Shown here: positions 1-6,585 of the stretch, in pieces
Position numbering within the stretch: position 1 is the stretch's first letter
Layout: every line of letters begins with the position of its first letter
Origin: an uncultured Oscillospiraceae bacterium
Lineage (GTDB): Bacteria > Bacillota > Clostridia > Oscillospirales > Oscillospiraceae
Direction of reading: 5' to 3'
Assembly: GCA_944385065.1 (NCBI GenBank)
Contig: CALWVX010000064.1
Coordinates: forward strand, 1 to 9,248
Length of the DNA stretch: 9,248 bases
Notes under the pieces: generated by a model
What the model was told of the DNA's origin: nothing
Databases searched by the model: none
The model's input: only the letters and a program-made list of their open reading frames with translations
Position numbers and translations under genes: made by a program

Positions 1-901
1 CCACTGCGTTGACGGCAAAGGCGTTGCTGGCGATTTCCGAGTCCTCCCGGGTGCCATACTCGGCGATATAGGCGTTGAGAATGACCGAGCCGTGCTGGGA
101 GATCAGGGTGAAGAAGGCGGCGTCAAAGTAGAAGCTGGGGCCGACCATGGGGTCCATCAGCAGGAACTTGACCGAATAGCTGATCACAAAGATCAGCAGG
201 TAGCGCCAGGCAACCAGACGGACGCTCTCCAGAATCTTGGACGGGTTGTCCAGACGGATGCGATAGCCCACGGTGATGAGAATCAACGTGGAGCTGATGC
301 CGCCCAGCTGAGCGATGGTGTCGATGATGCCCCCGCCCAGACTGGTGGAGGCCACAAAGTCCCGCAGGCCGGACAGCTGGAGGATCAGGGCCAGAAAGAC
401 CATGAGAAACAGGGGAGAGAGGAGATTTTTTCCCACCTGGCGCAGTCCGACCTTCTCCCCTTTCAGGTAGATCCGGGCCAGCGGCATGAAGATCAGGCCG
501 ACAAACAGCTCATGCCCCACCCCCATGCTGGTGAGAGTGCCCATGTTCTCCATCCCGAACACCGTGGAGAACAGGGGGATGGCCATGAAGCCGAAGGCGA
601 AGGCACAGGGGTAGAGGGGAGCGAACCGGCGGCGGAAGCCGAACAGACGGGCGGTGAGAAAGCCGGCGCCCAGCAGAAGCAGCTGGATGAGAAAGACGCA
701 GGCCGCCAGCCCGAAGTGTTCCGGCTGCAGGTCGAGGCCCATGAAGGTGGTGAAGATGGTGCAGGGGATCAGGAAATCGGAGACCAGCTTGGTGATGCTG
801 CTCACCGCCTCGTCGGGGAAAAAGCGGCGCCGCTGAAGCCAGAAGCCGAAGGTGATCAGCAAGATCACAGGCAATACGTTGCGCATCAGGTCCAGCTGCA
901 T
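1..901 (-). CDS. AEC-family (auxin efflux carrier-like) permease, 3' end cut by the window edge
   Basis: About 300 codons are visible, starting MQLDLMRNVLPVILLITFGFWLQRRRFF and still open at the left edge; AEC permeases are usually a little over 300 residues, so only the last few are likely missing. The start at 899-901 is supported by AAAGGAG eight bases upstream. The protein is almost entirely hydrophobic membrane segments joined by short basic loops. The early pattern of a first membrane helix, a basic W-L-x-R-R-R-F turn, then an EAVSSITKLVSDFLIPCTIF segment is typical of AEC permeases, which move small organic anions or metabolites; the substrate cannot be told from sequence. It lies downstream of and in the same direction as the NhaC gene, separated by 96 bases that contain a hairpin terminator. 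I see no clear promoter of its own, so it may depend on read-through. Family call firm, substrate unknown. Confidence 0.85.
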   Translation of the reverse strand, partial: MQLDLMRNVLPVILLITFGFWLQRRRFFPDEAVSSITKLVSDFLIPCTIFTTFMGLDLQPEHFGLAACVFLIQLLLLGAGFLTARLFGFRRRFAPLYPCAFAFGFMAIPLFSTVFGMENMGTLTSMGVGHELFVGLIFMPLARIYLKGEKVGLRQVGKNLLSPLFLMVFLALILQLSGLRDFVASTSLGGGIIDTIAQLGGISSTLILITVGYRIRLDNPSKILESVRLVAWRYLLIFVISYSVKFLLMDPMVGPSFYFDAAFFTLISQHGSVILNAYIAEYGTREDSEIASNAFAVNAV

Positions 902-924
902 GAGACAGGCTCCTTTCTGAACAT

Positions 925-974
925 GGCAGGAAAACTCCGGCCCTGCCGGTCCGCGGGGACGGGGCAGGGCCGGA
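925..974 (-). terminator. Intrinsic terminator after the NhaC gene
   Basis: A perfect 12-bp GC-rich stem (936-947 with 963-974, 15-base loop) lies between the NhaC stop codon and the AEC permease start. On the minus strand it is followed by GTTTTCC, a short T tract, so termination may be incomplete and allow some read-through into the permease. Confidence 0.6.
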
Positions 975-997
975 ATCTTGCGGTTCGGAATGGGGAA

Positions 998-2713
998 TCA
1001 GCGGGACTGCAGGCGCTTCATGACGAACAGGAAGGCCAGCATCAGCAGGATTCCGAAGGGCAGGGCGATGAAGGGCGAGATGACGAAGCCCGCCACAATG
1101 TAAGTCACCGCGGAGATGGCAGCACAGGAGATGGCGTAGGGCAGCTGGGTGGACACATGGGATACATGGTCGCACTGGGCGCCGGCGGAGGCCATGATGG
1201 TGGTGTCGGAGATGGGGGAGCAGTGGTCGCCGCACACCGCGCCGGCCATGCAGGCGGAGATGCAAATGATGGAAAGGGGATTGTCCATGGGGAAGACGCT
1301 CTGGACAATGGGGATCAGAATGCCGAAGGTGCCCCAGCTGGTGCCGGTGGCGAAGGCCAGGCCGCAGCCGATGAGGAACACGATGCAGGGCAGGAAGGCC
1401 TGCAGATTCTCGGCATTGGCGTACACAAAGTCACGCACGAAATACTTGGCGCCCAGGGAGTCGGTCATGCCTTTCAGGGACCAGGCGAAGGTGAGGATCA
1501 GGATGGCGGGCACCATGGCCTTGAAGCCCTCGGGGATACAGCCCATCATCTCGGAGAAGGACATGGAGCGGCGCACGGCATAATAGATCAGGGCGAAGAC
1601 CAGACCCACGGCGGAGCCCAGCATCAGACCCACCGAGGCGTCGGAATTGGAGAAGGAGGTGACGAAGTCGGTCCCGGAGAAGAAGCCGCCGGAATAGATC
1701 ATGCCGATGACGCAGGAGATGACCAGCACAACCACGGGCAGCACCAGATCCAGCACGGACCCCTTGGAGTCGTCGATCTCCTCGTCCAGCATGGCGTAGG
1801 GGTTGGGCCCGGAGAACAGGTCGCCCTTCTCCAGGGCGTTGCGCTCGTTGCGGGCCATGGGGCCGAATTCCACCTTCATCAGCACCATGGCGACCATCAT
1901 GAAAATGGTCAGCAGAGCATAATAGTTGTAGGGGATCGCCCGGATAAACAAGCTCAGGCCCTGGCCGTCCTCGGCGAAGCCGGACACGGCGGCGGCCCAG
2001 GAGGAGATGGGGGCGATGATGCACACCGGGGCGGCGGTGGCGTCAATGATATAGGCCAGCTTGGCCCGGGAGACCCGGTGCTTGTCGGTGATGGGGCGCA
2101 TCACCGAGCCCACGGTCAGACAATTGAAATAGTCGTCGATGAAAATCAGGCAGCCCAGAAGGATGGAGGCCAGCTGGGCTCCCGCCCGGGACTTGATGTT
2201 CTTCTTGGCCCAGCGGCCGAAGGCGGCGGAGCCGCCGGCCTTGTTCATCAGGCACACCAGTGTGCCCAGAATGACCAGGAAGATAAGAATGCCCACATTA
2301 TAGCTGTCGGACAGCTGGGCTACAATGCCGCCGCTGAACACGTGGTTGAGCGTCCCCTCGAAGGAGAAGTTGGAGTACAGCAGGCCGCCCACCACAATGC
2401 CCACAAACAGGGAGGAGTACACCTCCTTGGTGATCAGGGCCAGCACGATGGCGATAATGGGGGGCAGCAGGGACAGCGCGGTGTTGTAGAAGCGGCTGGA
2501 GGACTGGGTATAGCCCGTGCCGCCGCAGGTCTCGCAGGGGACGGCCTGTCCCTCCTCGGACAGCACCACCCCCACCGTGGCGCAGTCGGGGCACTCGATC
2601 ATTTTGGTGCCCGGCTCGTCAATCGGACTGGCCGCGAAGACGGTGGTGGCCATGGCCAGGACGATCACCGCCAGGATGAACGCCCGGAATGGCCAGGATC
2701 TCTTGATTCTCAT
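998..2713 (-). CDS. NhaC-family Na+/H+ antiporter-type transporter, probable lysine carrier (LysW type), with N-terminal Cys4 module
   Basis: A 571-residue membrane protein. I chose the ATG at 2711-2713 because AGGAGG sits nine bases upstream; an in-frame upstream TTG has no such site. Residues about 10-27 form a signal-like hydrophobic segment ending TTVFA-ASP. Residues 41-63 hold C-x2-C-x15-C-x2-C followed by GGTG, like a DnaJ-type zinc ribbon. From residue 75 on there are multiple membrane helices with NhaC hallmarks: FIDDYFNCLTVGSVMRP (191-207), GTSWGTFG (457-464) and GDHCSPISDTTIMAS (495-509). NhaC proteins exchange Na+ or an amine/amino acid against protons across the cytoplasmic membrane. 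The 5' leader carries a lysine riboswitch, and riboswitch-linked NhaC-type carriers (LysW) have been proposed as lysine transporters, so lysine uptake is the most likely role here. That role is inferred from regulation, not from the protein itself. The Cys4 module is not part of the standard family. Confidence 0.9.
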   Translation of the reverse strand: MRIKRSWPFRAFILAVIVLAMATTVFAASPIDEPGTKMIECPDCATVGVVLSEEGQAVPCETCGGTGYTQSSSRFYNTALSLLPPIIAIVLALITKEVYSSLFVGIVVGGLLYSNFSFEGTLNHVFSGGIVAQLSDSYNVGILIFLVILGTLVCLMNKAGGSAAFGRWAKKNIKSRAGAQLASILLGCLIFIDDYFNCLTVGSVMRPITDKHRVSRAKLAYIIDATAAPVCIIAPISSWAAAVSGFAEDGQGLSLFIRAIPYNYYALLTIFMMVAMVLMKVEFGPMARNERNALEKGDLFSGPNPYAMLDEEIDDSKGSVLDLVLPVVVLVISCVIGMIYSGGFFSGTDFVTSFSNSDASVGLMLGSAVGLVFALIYYAVRRSMSFSEMMGCIPEGFKAMVPAILILTFAWSLKGMTDSLGAKYFVRDFVYANAENLQAFLPCIVFLIGCGLAFATGTSWGTFGILIPIVQSVFPMDNPLSIICISACMAGAVCGDHCSPISDTTIMASAGAQCDHVSHVSTQLPYAISCAAISAVTYIVAGFVISPFIALPFGILLMLAFLFVMKRLQSR

Positions 2714-2761
2714 GGTTGATTCCCTCCTGAAAAGTTTGGACCCACACACATAGGTCCGGCG

Positions 2762-2796
2762 CAAAATAACAGCCGTGGACGCGAAGCGCCCACGGC
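2762..2796 (-). terminator. Intrinsic terminator of the lysine riboswitch expression platform
   Basis: On the minus strand a 10-bp stem (2796-2787 with 2781-2772, one G-T pair) closed by a CTTCG loop is followed by TGTTATTTTG. It lies between the aptamer and the NhaC start codon, about 50 bases before the start, as expected for lysine-dependent premature termination. It could also stop read-through from the upstream thioesterase gene. A small hairpin (GGACC/GGTCC, 2738-2757) lies between it and the ribosome-binding site. Confidence 0.85.
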
Positions 2797-2832
2797 AAAA
2801 CCGGATGCCTCCGACCGGCGGCCGGAGACCTC

Positions 2833-2996
2833 TGGATAGCGCTCCACTGGTGTTGTGACAGTCCGGAGGATCTTCTCCCGCCGGCCCAGACCGCCGGCCC
2901 AGGCAGGCCGGAGCGATCTTCGGCGGCGCACCCTCTCCCCCGGGACGGCTGCCTGGCCTTGTCCCGGCGTACGCATGAGCGCCGCGCCTCTATCCA
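2833..2996 (-). promoter_or_regulatory. Lysine riboswitch (L box) aptamer
   Basis: The 164-nt segment is closed by a 7-bp P1 stem, TGGATAG (2996-2990) with CTATCCA (2839-2833). Between these, in the right order, are the conserved lysine-aptamer blocks: GATAGAGGCGCG (2994-2983), GCCGCCGAAG (2927-2918), GGACTGTCA (2864-2856) and TGGAGCGCTATCC (2846-2834). These closely resemble the Bacillus subtilis lysC leader, which I compared from memory. The aptamer starts about 20 nt after the predicted transcription start and is followed by an intrinsic terminator and then the NhaC gene. In this riboswitch class, lysine binding stabilises P1 and favours the terminator, so the transporter should be expressed when lysine is low. 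The helix corresponding to P4 contains a 12-bp direct repeat. I could not identify the antiterminator pairing with certainty. Confidence 0.92.
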
Positions 2997-3025
2997 TATT
3001 GTTTCATTTTGATCAGAGTAGAAGT

Positions 3026-3054
3026 ATCGTACCACGCCTTAAGGTGCTTGTCAA
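3026..3054 (-). promoter_or_regulatory. Sigma-A promoter for the riboswitch-NhaC transcript
   Basis: TTGACA (3054-3049), a 17-base spacer and TACGAT (3031-3026) on the minus strand. The -35 box matches the consensus exactly and begins only a few bases after the thioesterase stop codon. The predicted start near 3019 gives a leader of about 305 nt, which holds the riboswitch. Confidence 0.85.
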
Positions 3055-3060
3055 GGAAAA

Positions 3061-3483
3061 CTAGCCCTTTTCGCTGTTTTTCGCCTCGGGGGCCTCCATG
3101 AAGAAGGTAAAGGTGGCGGTGGCCACCACCTTGTCCCGGGTGTCGCGGATGACGATCTGGATCACAGAGAGTTTCCGGCCCATCTTTTTGGGGGTGGCCT
3201 CGCAGAACAGGTCCCCGTAGGCGGGGCGGAGGAACTCCATGGAGCTGGAGCTGGTGACGCAGTTGCCGCCCATGGAGCAGGCGCAGGTGCCGCCCACCGT
3301 GTCGGCCAGAGTGGCCATGGCGCCGCCGTGGATCATGCCGTGGGGATTGATGGAATTGGGGCCGGCGTGGAGCACGCCGCGGGCCAGGCCGGGCTCCACA
3401 TGGGTCAGCTCGATGCCGTTTTCATAGGAGAACTGATGGGGGGAGTTCACGCGGGACAAGACCGGATTGTTTGCGTTTGACAT
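3061..3483 (-). CDS. PaaI-family hotdog-fold acyl-CoA thioesterase
   Basis: 140 residues, the usual length for a single hotdog domain. The PaaI/4HBT2 signature N46-P-H-G-x-I-H52-G-G-x5-L-x-D61 is complete; the Asp and the NxHG turn form the active site in this family. Such enzymes hydrolyse acyl-CoA or aryl-CoA thioesters in the cytoplasm, often to recover CoA from dead-end intermediates; the natural substrate cannot be told here. The start is supported by AAGGAG 11 bases upstream and by a well-placed promoter. No signal peptide or membrane segment is visible. It lies upstream of the NhaC gene on the same strand, but the NhaC gene has its own promoter and a leader terminator, so the two are probably expressed separately. 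Confidence 0.9.
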   Translation of the reverse strand: MSNANNPVLSRVNSPHQFSYENGIELTHVEPGLARGVLHAGPNSINPHGMIHGGAMATLADTVGGTCACSMGGNCVTSSSSMEFLRPAYGDLFCEATPKKMGRKLSVIQIVIRDTRDKVVATATFTFFMEAPEAKNSEKG

Positions 3484-3516
3484 GTTGGAAGATGCTCCTT
3501 CGGAAAAATTTTTCTC

Positions 3517-3545
3517 ATTGTATCACAGTTTGCCCCGTGTGGCAA
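3517..3545 (-). promoter_or_regulatory. Promoter of the thioesterase gene
   Basis: TTGCCA (3545-3540), 17-base spacer, TACAAT (3522-3517) on the minus strand, with TGA directly before the -10 box giving an extended -10. It ends 33 bases before the thioesterase ATG. Confidence 0.75.
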
Positions 3546-3634
3546 TCCCCGAGCCACCAAAGGGGCCGATGTGTCATAGACTGGCTCAGCGGCACTATGT
3601 TCCGCAAGCTTGATGGCAGAGGAGGAGTACATCC

Positions 3635-4327
3635 ATGGAAGAAAAGACGACGACCCTTCCCGCGGGGGAGGGGGTGGACCCGGAGACCTTTCGCCGGGTC
3701 TGGCAGCGGGTGATGCCGGATCAGGAGAACAGCCCCCTGGAGGTGGACGGGGGAGAGCAGCCCCCGGATGCGGCCCAGCCCGCCGTGCCCACGCCGGAGG
3801 GCGGCGTTTCGGAGACACAGCAGCCGGACCTGCCCCCCGTTCCGGCCTGTCCCGAGGAGGGGGAGGGGCAGGAGCCCTCCGCGCCCTGCCTGTGCCAGGG
3901 GAGTCCCGCCCAGTGCCTGGGGGAGTCCTCCTCCGGGGAGACCGGGCGGCTGGAGGAGCTGATGCGGATGGCGCGGCGGGGGGCTCTGGCCGGTCAGATG
4001 CTGGTCCGCCGGAGCGGCGGGTGCGCCCAGAGCGTGCTGAGAAACCTGACCGCCGACCACCGGCACGCCTTCCGCCGCCTGTCCGCCGCCTATTTTCTCA
4101 TTACCGGCCGGCGGTTCCGGCCGGAGTGCTCCGGCCCGGTGCTGCCCGCCGACTGGGCGCTGGCCCTCCGGGATCAGTTTCAGTGGGAGCGGAGATGGGA
4201 GTTCTGCGCCCGGCAGGGGGCGCAGGCGGCGCAGGACCCCTGCCTGCAGGAGCTGTATGAGGAGCTGGCCCAGGAGGGGGCCTGTCACGCCGGGGCCATC
4301 CGCTCGCTGCTGGAACAGATGACTTGA
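3635..4327 (+). CDS. Ferritin-like domain protein with degenerate metal site and acidic, Pro-rich N-terminal region
   Basis: 230 residues; start supported by AGGAGG nine bases upstream. Residues 15-27 (DPETFRRVWQRVM) resemble the N-terminal tag of clostridial ferritin-like proteins. Residues about 30-105 are acidic and proline-rich with three cysteines (CLCQGSPAQC) and look disordered. From about 105 to 230 there are two helical pairs: LEELMRMARRGA..NLTADHRHAFRRLSAAYFLITGRRF and LRDQFQWERRWEF..DPCLQELYEELAQEGACHAGAIRSLLEQ. These match the layout of rubrerythrin/ferritin-like four-helix bundles, including the AAYFLITGRR linker. The usual E-x-x-H metal motifs are altered: D141-x-x-H144 in the first half, and Gly at the Glu position before H218 in the second. 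Iron or oxidative-stress function is therefore doubtful. It stands divergent from the thioesterase gene; I see no strong promoter for it. The family call rests on pattern memory and is moderate. Confidence 0.6.
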   Translation: MEEKTTTLPAGEGVDPETFRRVWQRVMPDQENSPLEVDGGEQPPDAAQPAVPTPEGGVSETQQPDLPPVPACPEEGEGQEPSAPCLCQGSPAQCLGESSSGETGRLEELMRMARRGALAGQMLVRRSGGCAQSVLRNLTADHRHAFRRLSAAYFLITGRRFRPECSGPVLPADWALALRDQFQWERRWEFCARQGAQAAQDPCLQELYEELAQEGACHAGAIRSLLEQMT

Positions 4328-4352
4328 CTGGGGCGGCCCGCGGGGGTACACT
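4324..4352 (+). promoter_or_regulatory. Promoter of the alpha/beta hydrolase gene
   Basis: TTGACT (4324-4329), 17-base spacer, TACACT (4347-4352). The -35 box overlaps the stop codon of the ferritin-like gene, so the hydrolase can be transcribed separately from the gene just upstream. Confidence 0.6.
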
Positions 4353-4393
4353 GAAGAGGAATCACAGGCCGCTGGCCGGAAATGAGGCGCGTA

Positions 4394-5335
4394 ATGAGCA
4401 GAGAATTTTATTATCCCTCCGCTGACGGCATCCACGCCATCCATGCCGTGGAGTGGCTGCCCCAGGGAACGCCCCGGGGCGTGGTCCAGATCGTGCACGG
4501 AGTGGCGGAGTACGCGGAGCGGTACGAGACCCTGGCGCAGTTCCTGACCGACCACGGCTTTGTCGTGTGCGGCGAGGACCACCTGGGCCACGGGAAGACA
4601 GTGACCGACGGGAAATTCGGCTATTTCGCCCCAAAGGACGGGTGGAATCTGGTGACGCGGGACGTGCGCCGGCTGCGGGAGCTGGAGCGGAAGAAGTTTC
4701 CCAACCTGCCCTATGTGATGCTGGGACACTCCATGGGGTCCTTCCTGACCCGGACCTATCTGATCCGCTGGCCGGGGACGGTGGACGCCGCCGTTCTGTC
4801 CGGAACCGGCCAGGAGCCGGCCCCACTGGTGGCCTTCGGCCGGGGGCTGACCGAGGGCGTGGGGCTGATGCGGGGGCCGGACCATGTGAACGATCTGGTG
4901 TACGCCCTGTCCATGGGGGCCTATAATCGGAAATTCCGCCCCAACCGCACCACCGCGGACTGGCTCAGCCGGGACACCGAGCGGGTGGACGCCAACCTGG
5001 CCGACCCCCTGTGCGCGTTCCGGCCCACCGTGTCCATGTTCCGGGACATGATGACGGGGCTGCAGCTGATTGGCAATCCCAGGTATGCGGCGCGCATGGA
5101 CCGCAATACTCCCATTTACTTTATGTCCGGGGATCAGGACCCGGTGGGAGGAATGGGCAAGGGAGTGCGGCGCGTGGCGCGCATGTTCCGAAGAGCCGGC
5201 TGCACGGATGTGACCGTGCGGCTGTATCCGGGGGGCCGGCATGAGATGTTCCATGAGCTCAACCGCAGCCAGGTGATGGAGGACCTGCTGACCTGGCTGG
5301 ACTCCAGGCTGCCCGCCCCGGCGCAGGAGGACTGA
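4394..5335 (+). CDS. Alpha/beta hydrolase, monoacylglycerol lipase / lysophospholipase type
   Basis: 313 residues from the ATG at 4394, chosen because TGAGG lies six bases before it; an in-frame ATG at 4382 (four more residues) lacks a good ribosome site. All features of the serine hydrolase fold are visible: the IVHGVAEYAERY oxyanion region (33-44), the GEDHLGHGKT strand-turn (60-69) typical of the lysophospholipase/monoacylglycerol lipase group, the nucleophile elbow G-H-S113-M-G, the acid SGDQD249PVG, and H283 in GGRHEM. Residues about 138-235 form the variable cap. These enzymes release fatty acids from monoacylglycerols, lysophospholipids or other small esters. No signal peptide is seen, so it should be cytoplasmic. 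It has its own promoter and is followed by a strong terminator. The exact substrate is open. Confidence 0.9.
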   Translation: MSREFYYPSADGIHAIHAVEWLPQGTPRGVVQIVHGVAEYAERYETLAQFLTDHGFVVCGEDHLGHGKTVTDGKFGYFAPKDGWNLVTRDVRRLRELERKKFPNLPYVMLGHSMGSFLTRTYLIRWPGTVDAAVLSGTGQEPAPLVAFGRGLTEGVGLMRGPDHVNDLVYALSMGAYNRKFRPNRTTADWLSRDTERVDANLADPLCAFRPTVSMFRDMMTGLQLIGNPRYAARMDRNTPIYFMSGDQDPVGGMGKGVRRVARMFRRAGCTDVTVRLYPGGRHEMFHELNRSQVMEDLLTWLDSRLPAPAQED

Positions 5336-5340
5336 ACGCA

Positions 5341-5380
5341 GCCCGCCGGGCCTTTCATGGCCCGGCGGGCCGGTTGTTTT
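5341..5380 (+). terminator. Intrinsic terminator after the hydrolase gene
   Basis: A perfect 12-bp GC stem (5341-5352 with 5359-5370), loop TTTCAT, followed by CGGTTGTTTT. It begins five bases after the hydrolase stop codon. Confidence 0.85.
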
Positions 5381-5403
5381 CCGGCGGGTGCGGCGCGGGC
5401 GCC

Positions 5404-5432
5404 TTGTATTCGCCGGCGGAATGCGCTATAAT
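5404..5432 (+). promoter_or_regulatory. Promoter of the second AEC permease gene
   Basis: A perfect TATAAT (5427-5432) with TTGTAT (5404-5409) 17 bases upstream. The -35 box is weak (only TTG matches). It gives a leader of about 50 nt to the ATG at 5491. Confidence 0.65.
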
Positions 5433-5490
5433 GGGGAGCGAGAGTGGGAGAAGCGGCAGTCTGACTGTCGAAAAAGGGGAAGGTTTTTCC

Positions 5491-6504
5491 ATGCTGGACA
5501 GTGTTGTCTTTGCCTTTAACGCCATCGCGCCCATTTTGCTGCTGGTGGCGCTGGGATGGTTTCTGAAAGAGAGAAAGCTCCTCAGCGCTTCCACCATCAA
5601 GCAGATGAACACCGTGGTGTTCCGGTTCGGCATCTCCTGTATGATGTTCCGGAATATCTACACCCTGTCCTCGCTGGTGGACATCCGTGTGGACGCCATG
5701 GTGCTGGTTCTGGTCACCATAGGGCTGCTCACGGTGATAGGCTGGCTGGAGGCGCAGGTGTTCACCGATCAGCGCCGCCGCCGGGGCGTGATGATTCAGA
5801 ACAGCTTCCGGAGCAACTTTGCCGTGATCGGGACGACGCTGGCCTTTGCCCTGGGCGGCGAGACGGCCCGGGCCGTGTCCTCCAGCATGCAGGCGCCCAC
5901 GATCATCTATTATAACGTGATGGCGGTGATCTGCCTGACCATCTATTCCGACCGGCCGGACCGTGCGGTGGACGTAAAAGGGGTTCTGAAACAGATCGCC
6001 GTCAATCCGCTGATCCTGGGACAGGTGGCGGGGCTGGTCTGTCTGGCCCTCCGGGAGGTGATCCCGCGCAGCGCCCAGGGGGAGCTGGTGTTTACCCTGA
6101 AGGGGAATCTGCCCTTTCTGTACACGGCGGTGGACTACCTGGCCGACATGGCCACCCCCGCGATTCTCATTCTGATCGGGGCCCAGGTGAACTTCAAGGC
6201 GGTCGGCGGAATGAAGAAAGAGCTGATCGTCGGCGTGATTCAGCGGCTGATGGCGGCGCCGGCGGTGGGGTTCGGGCTGGCCATCCTGGCCCGGAATCTG
6301 GGCCTGATCGCAGTGACGCCCGCCCTGTTCAGCGCCCTGGTGGGCATTTACGGCAGCCCCTCGGTGGCGGTCGCCGGCGTTATGACGGAGGAGATCGGCG
6401 GGGACGCCGAACTGGCCCGGCAGTATGTGATCTGGACCTCCGCCTTCAGCATGGTGACGCTGTTCTTCTGGATTGTTGTCCTGCACGCGGCAGGGCTGGT
6501 GTAA
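5491..6504 (+). CDS. AEC-family (auxin efflux carrier-like) permease
   Basis: 337 residues from the ATG at 5491, preceded by GGGGAAGG with suitable spacing; the frame is open further upstream but without a start or leader-like sequence that fits. The protein begins MLDSVVFAFNAIAPILLLVALGWFLKERKLL, the usual AEC opening, and has about ten hydrophobic segments. The internal pattern fits the family: NSFRSNFAVIGTTLAFALGG, an NPLILGQVAGL helix opening the second half, PAILILIGAQVNF and a late YGSPSVAVAGVM segment with small residues. AEC permeases export or exchange small carboxylates and related metabolites; substrate unknown. It is a single-gene unit with its own promoter and terminators on both sides. 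It is the second AEC permease in the window; by eye it is clearly divergent from the one at the left edge, so a recent tandem copy is unlikely. Confidence 0.9.
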   Translation: MLDSVVFAFNAIAPILLLVALGWFLKERKLLSASTIKQMNTVVFRFGISCMMFRNIYTLSSLVDIRVDAMVLVLVTIGLLTVIGWLEAQVFTDQRRRRGVMIQNSFRSNFAVIGTTLAFALGGETARAVSSSMQAPTIIYYNVMAVICLTIYSDRPDRAVDVKGVLKQIAVNPLILGQVAGLVCLALREVIPRSAQGELVFTLKGNLPFLYTAVDYLADMATPAILILIGAQVNFKAVGGMKKELIVGVIQRLMAAPAVGFGLAILARNLGLIAVTPALFSALVGIYGSPSVAVAGVMTEEIGGDAELARQYVIWTSAFSMVTLFFWIVVLHAAGLV

Positions 6505-6525
6505 GAAAAGAACATATAAAATGGG

Positions 6526-6559
6526 AAACGGGGCCCCTTGCCGAAGGGGCCCCGTTTTT
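6526..6559. terminator. Probable bidirectional terminator between convergent genes
   Basis: A perfect 14-bp inverted repeat (6526-6539 with 6544-6557), loop GCCG, lies between the AEC permease and the convergent ferredoxin-like gene. On the plus strand it ends in GTTTTTG; on the minus strand in CGTTTCCCATTTT. It is strong for the permease and plausible for the opposite gene. Confidence 0.85.
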
Positions 6560-6585
6560 GTGCGCCTGTGCGCCGTGGGCAAGGT

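Noticed and set aside
92..2719. 875-codon plus-strand ORF opposite the NhaC and AEC genes
   Set aside because: Its translation is Gly/His/Gln/Asp-rich without domains, which is typical of the antisense frame of GC-rich membrane-protein genes. The minus-strand proteins are clear family members with ribosome sites.
2714..2764. Upstream TTG start adding 17 residues to the NhaC protein
   Set aside because: There is no ribosome site before it, and the added residues fall inside the leader between the terminator and the strong AGGAGG site of the downstream ATG.
2921..2935. AGGGTG..CCGC stretch in the NhaC leader as a T-box motif
   Set aside because: It does not match the T-box bulge sequence, lies more than 100 nt before the terminator, and is fully explained as the lysine riboswitch core.
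3515..5254. 579-codon minus-strand ORF opposite the ferritin-like and hydrolase genes
   Set aside because: Composition is Pro/Gly/His/Arg-rich with no motifs, and it covers three separate well-supported units including a promoter region.
5134..6582. 482-codon minus-strand ORF opposite the AEC permease
   Set aside because: It runs through two terminators and a promoter, is rich in His/Gln/Arg, and is an antisense shadow of a recognisable permease.
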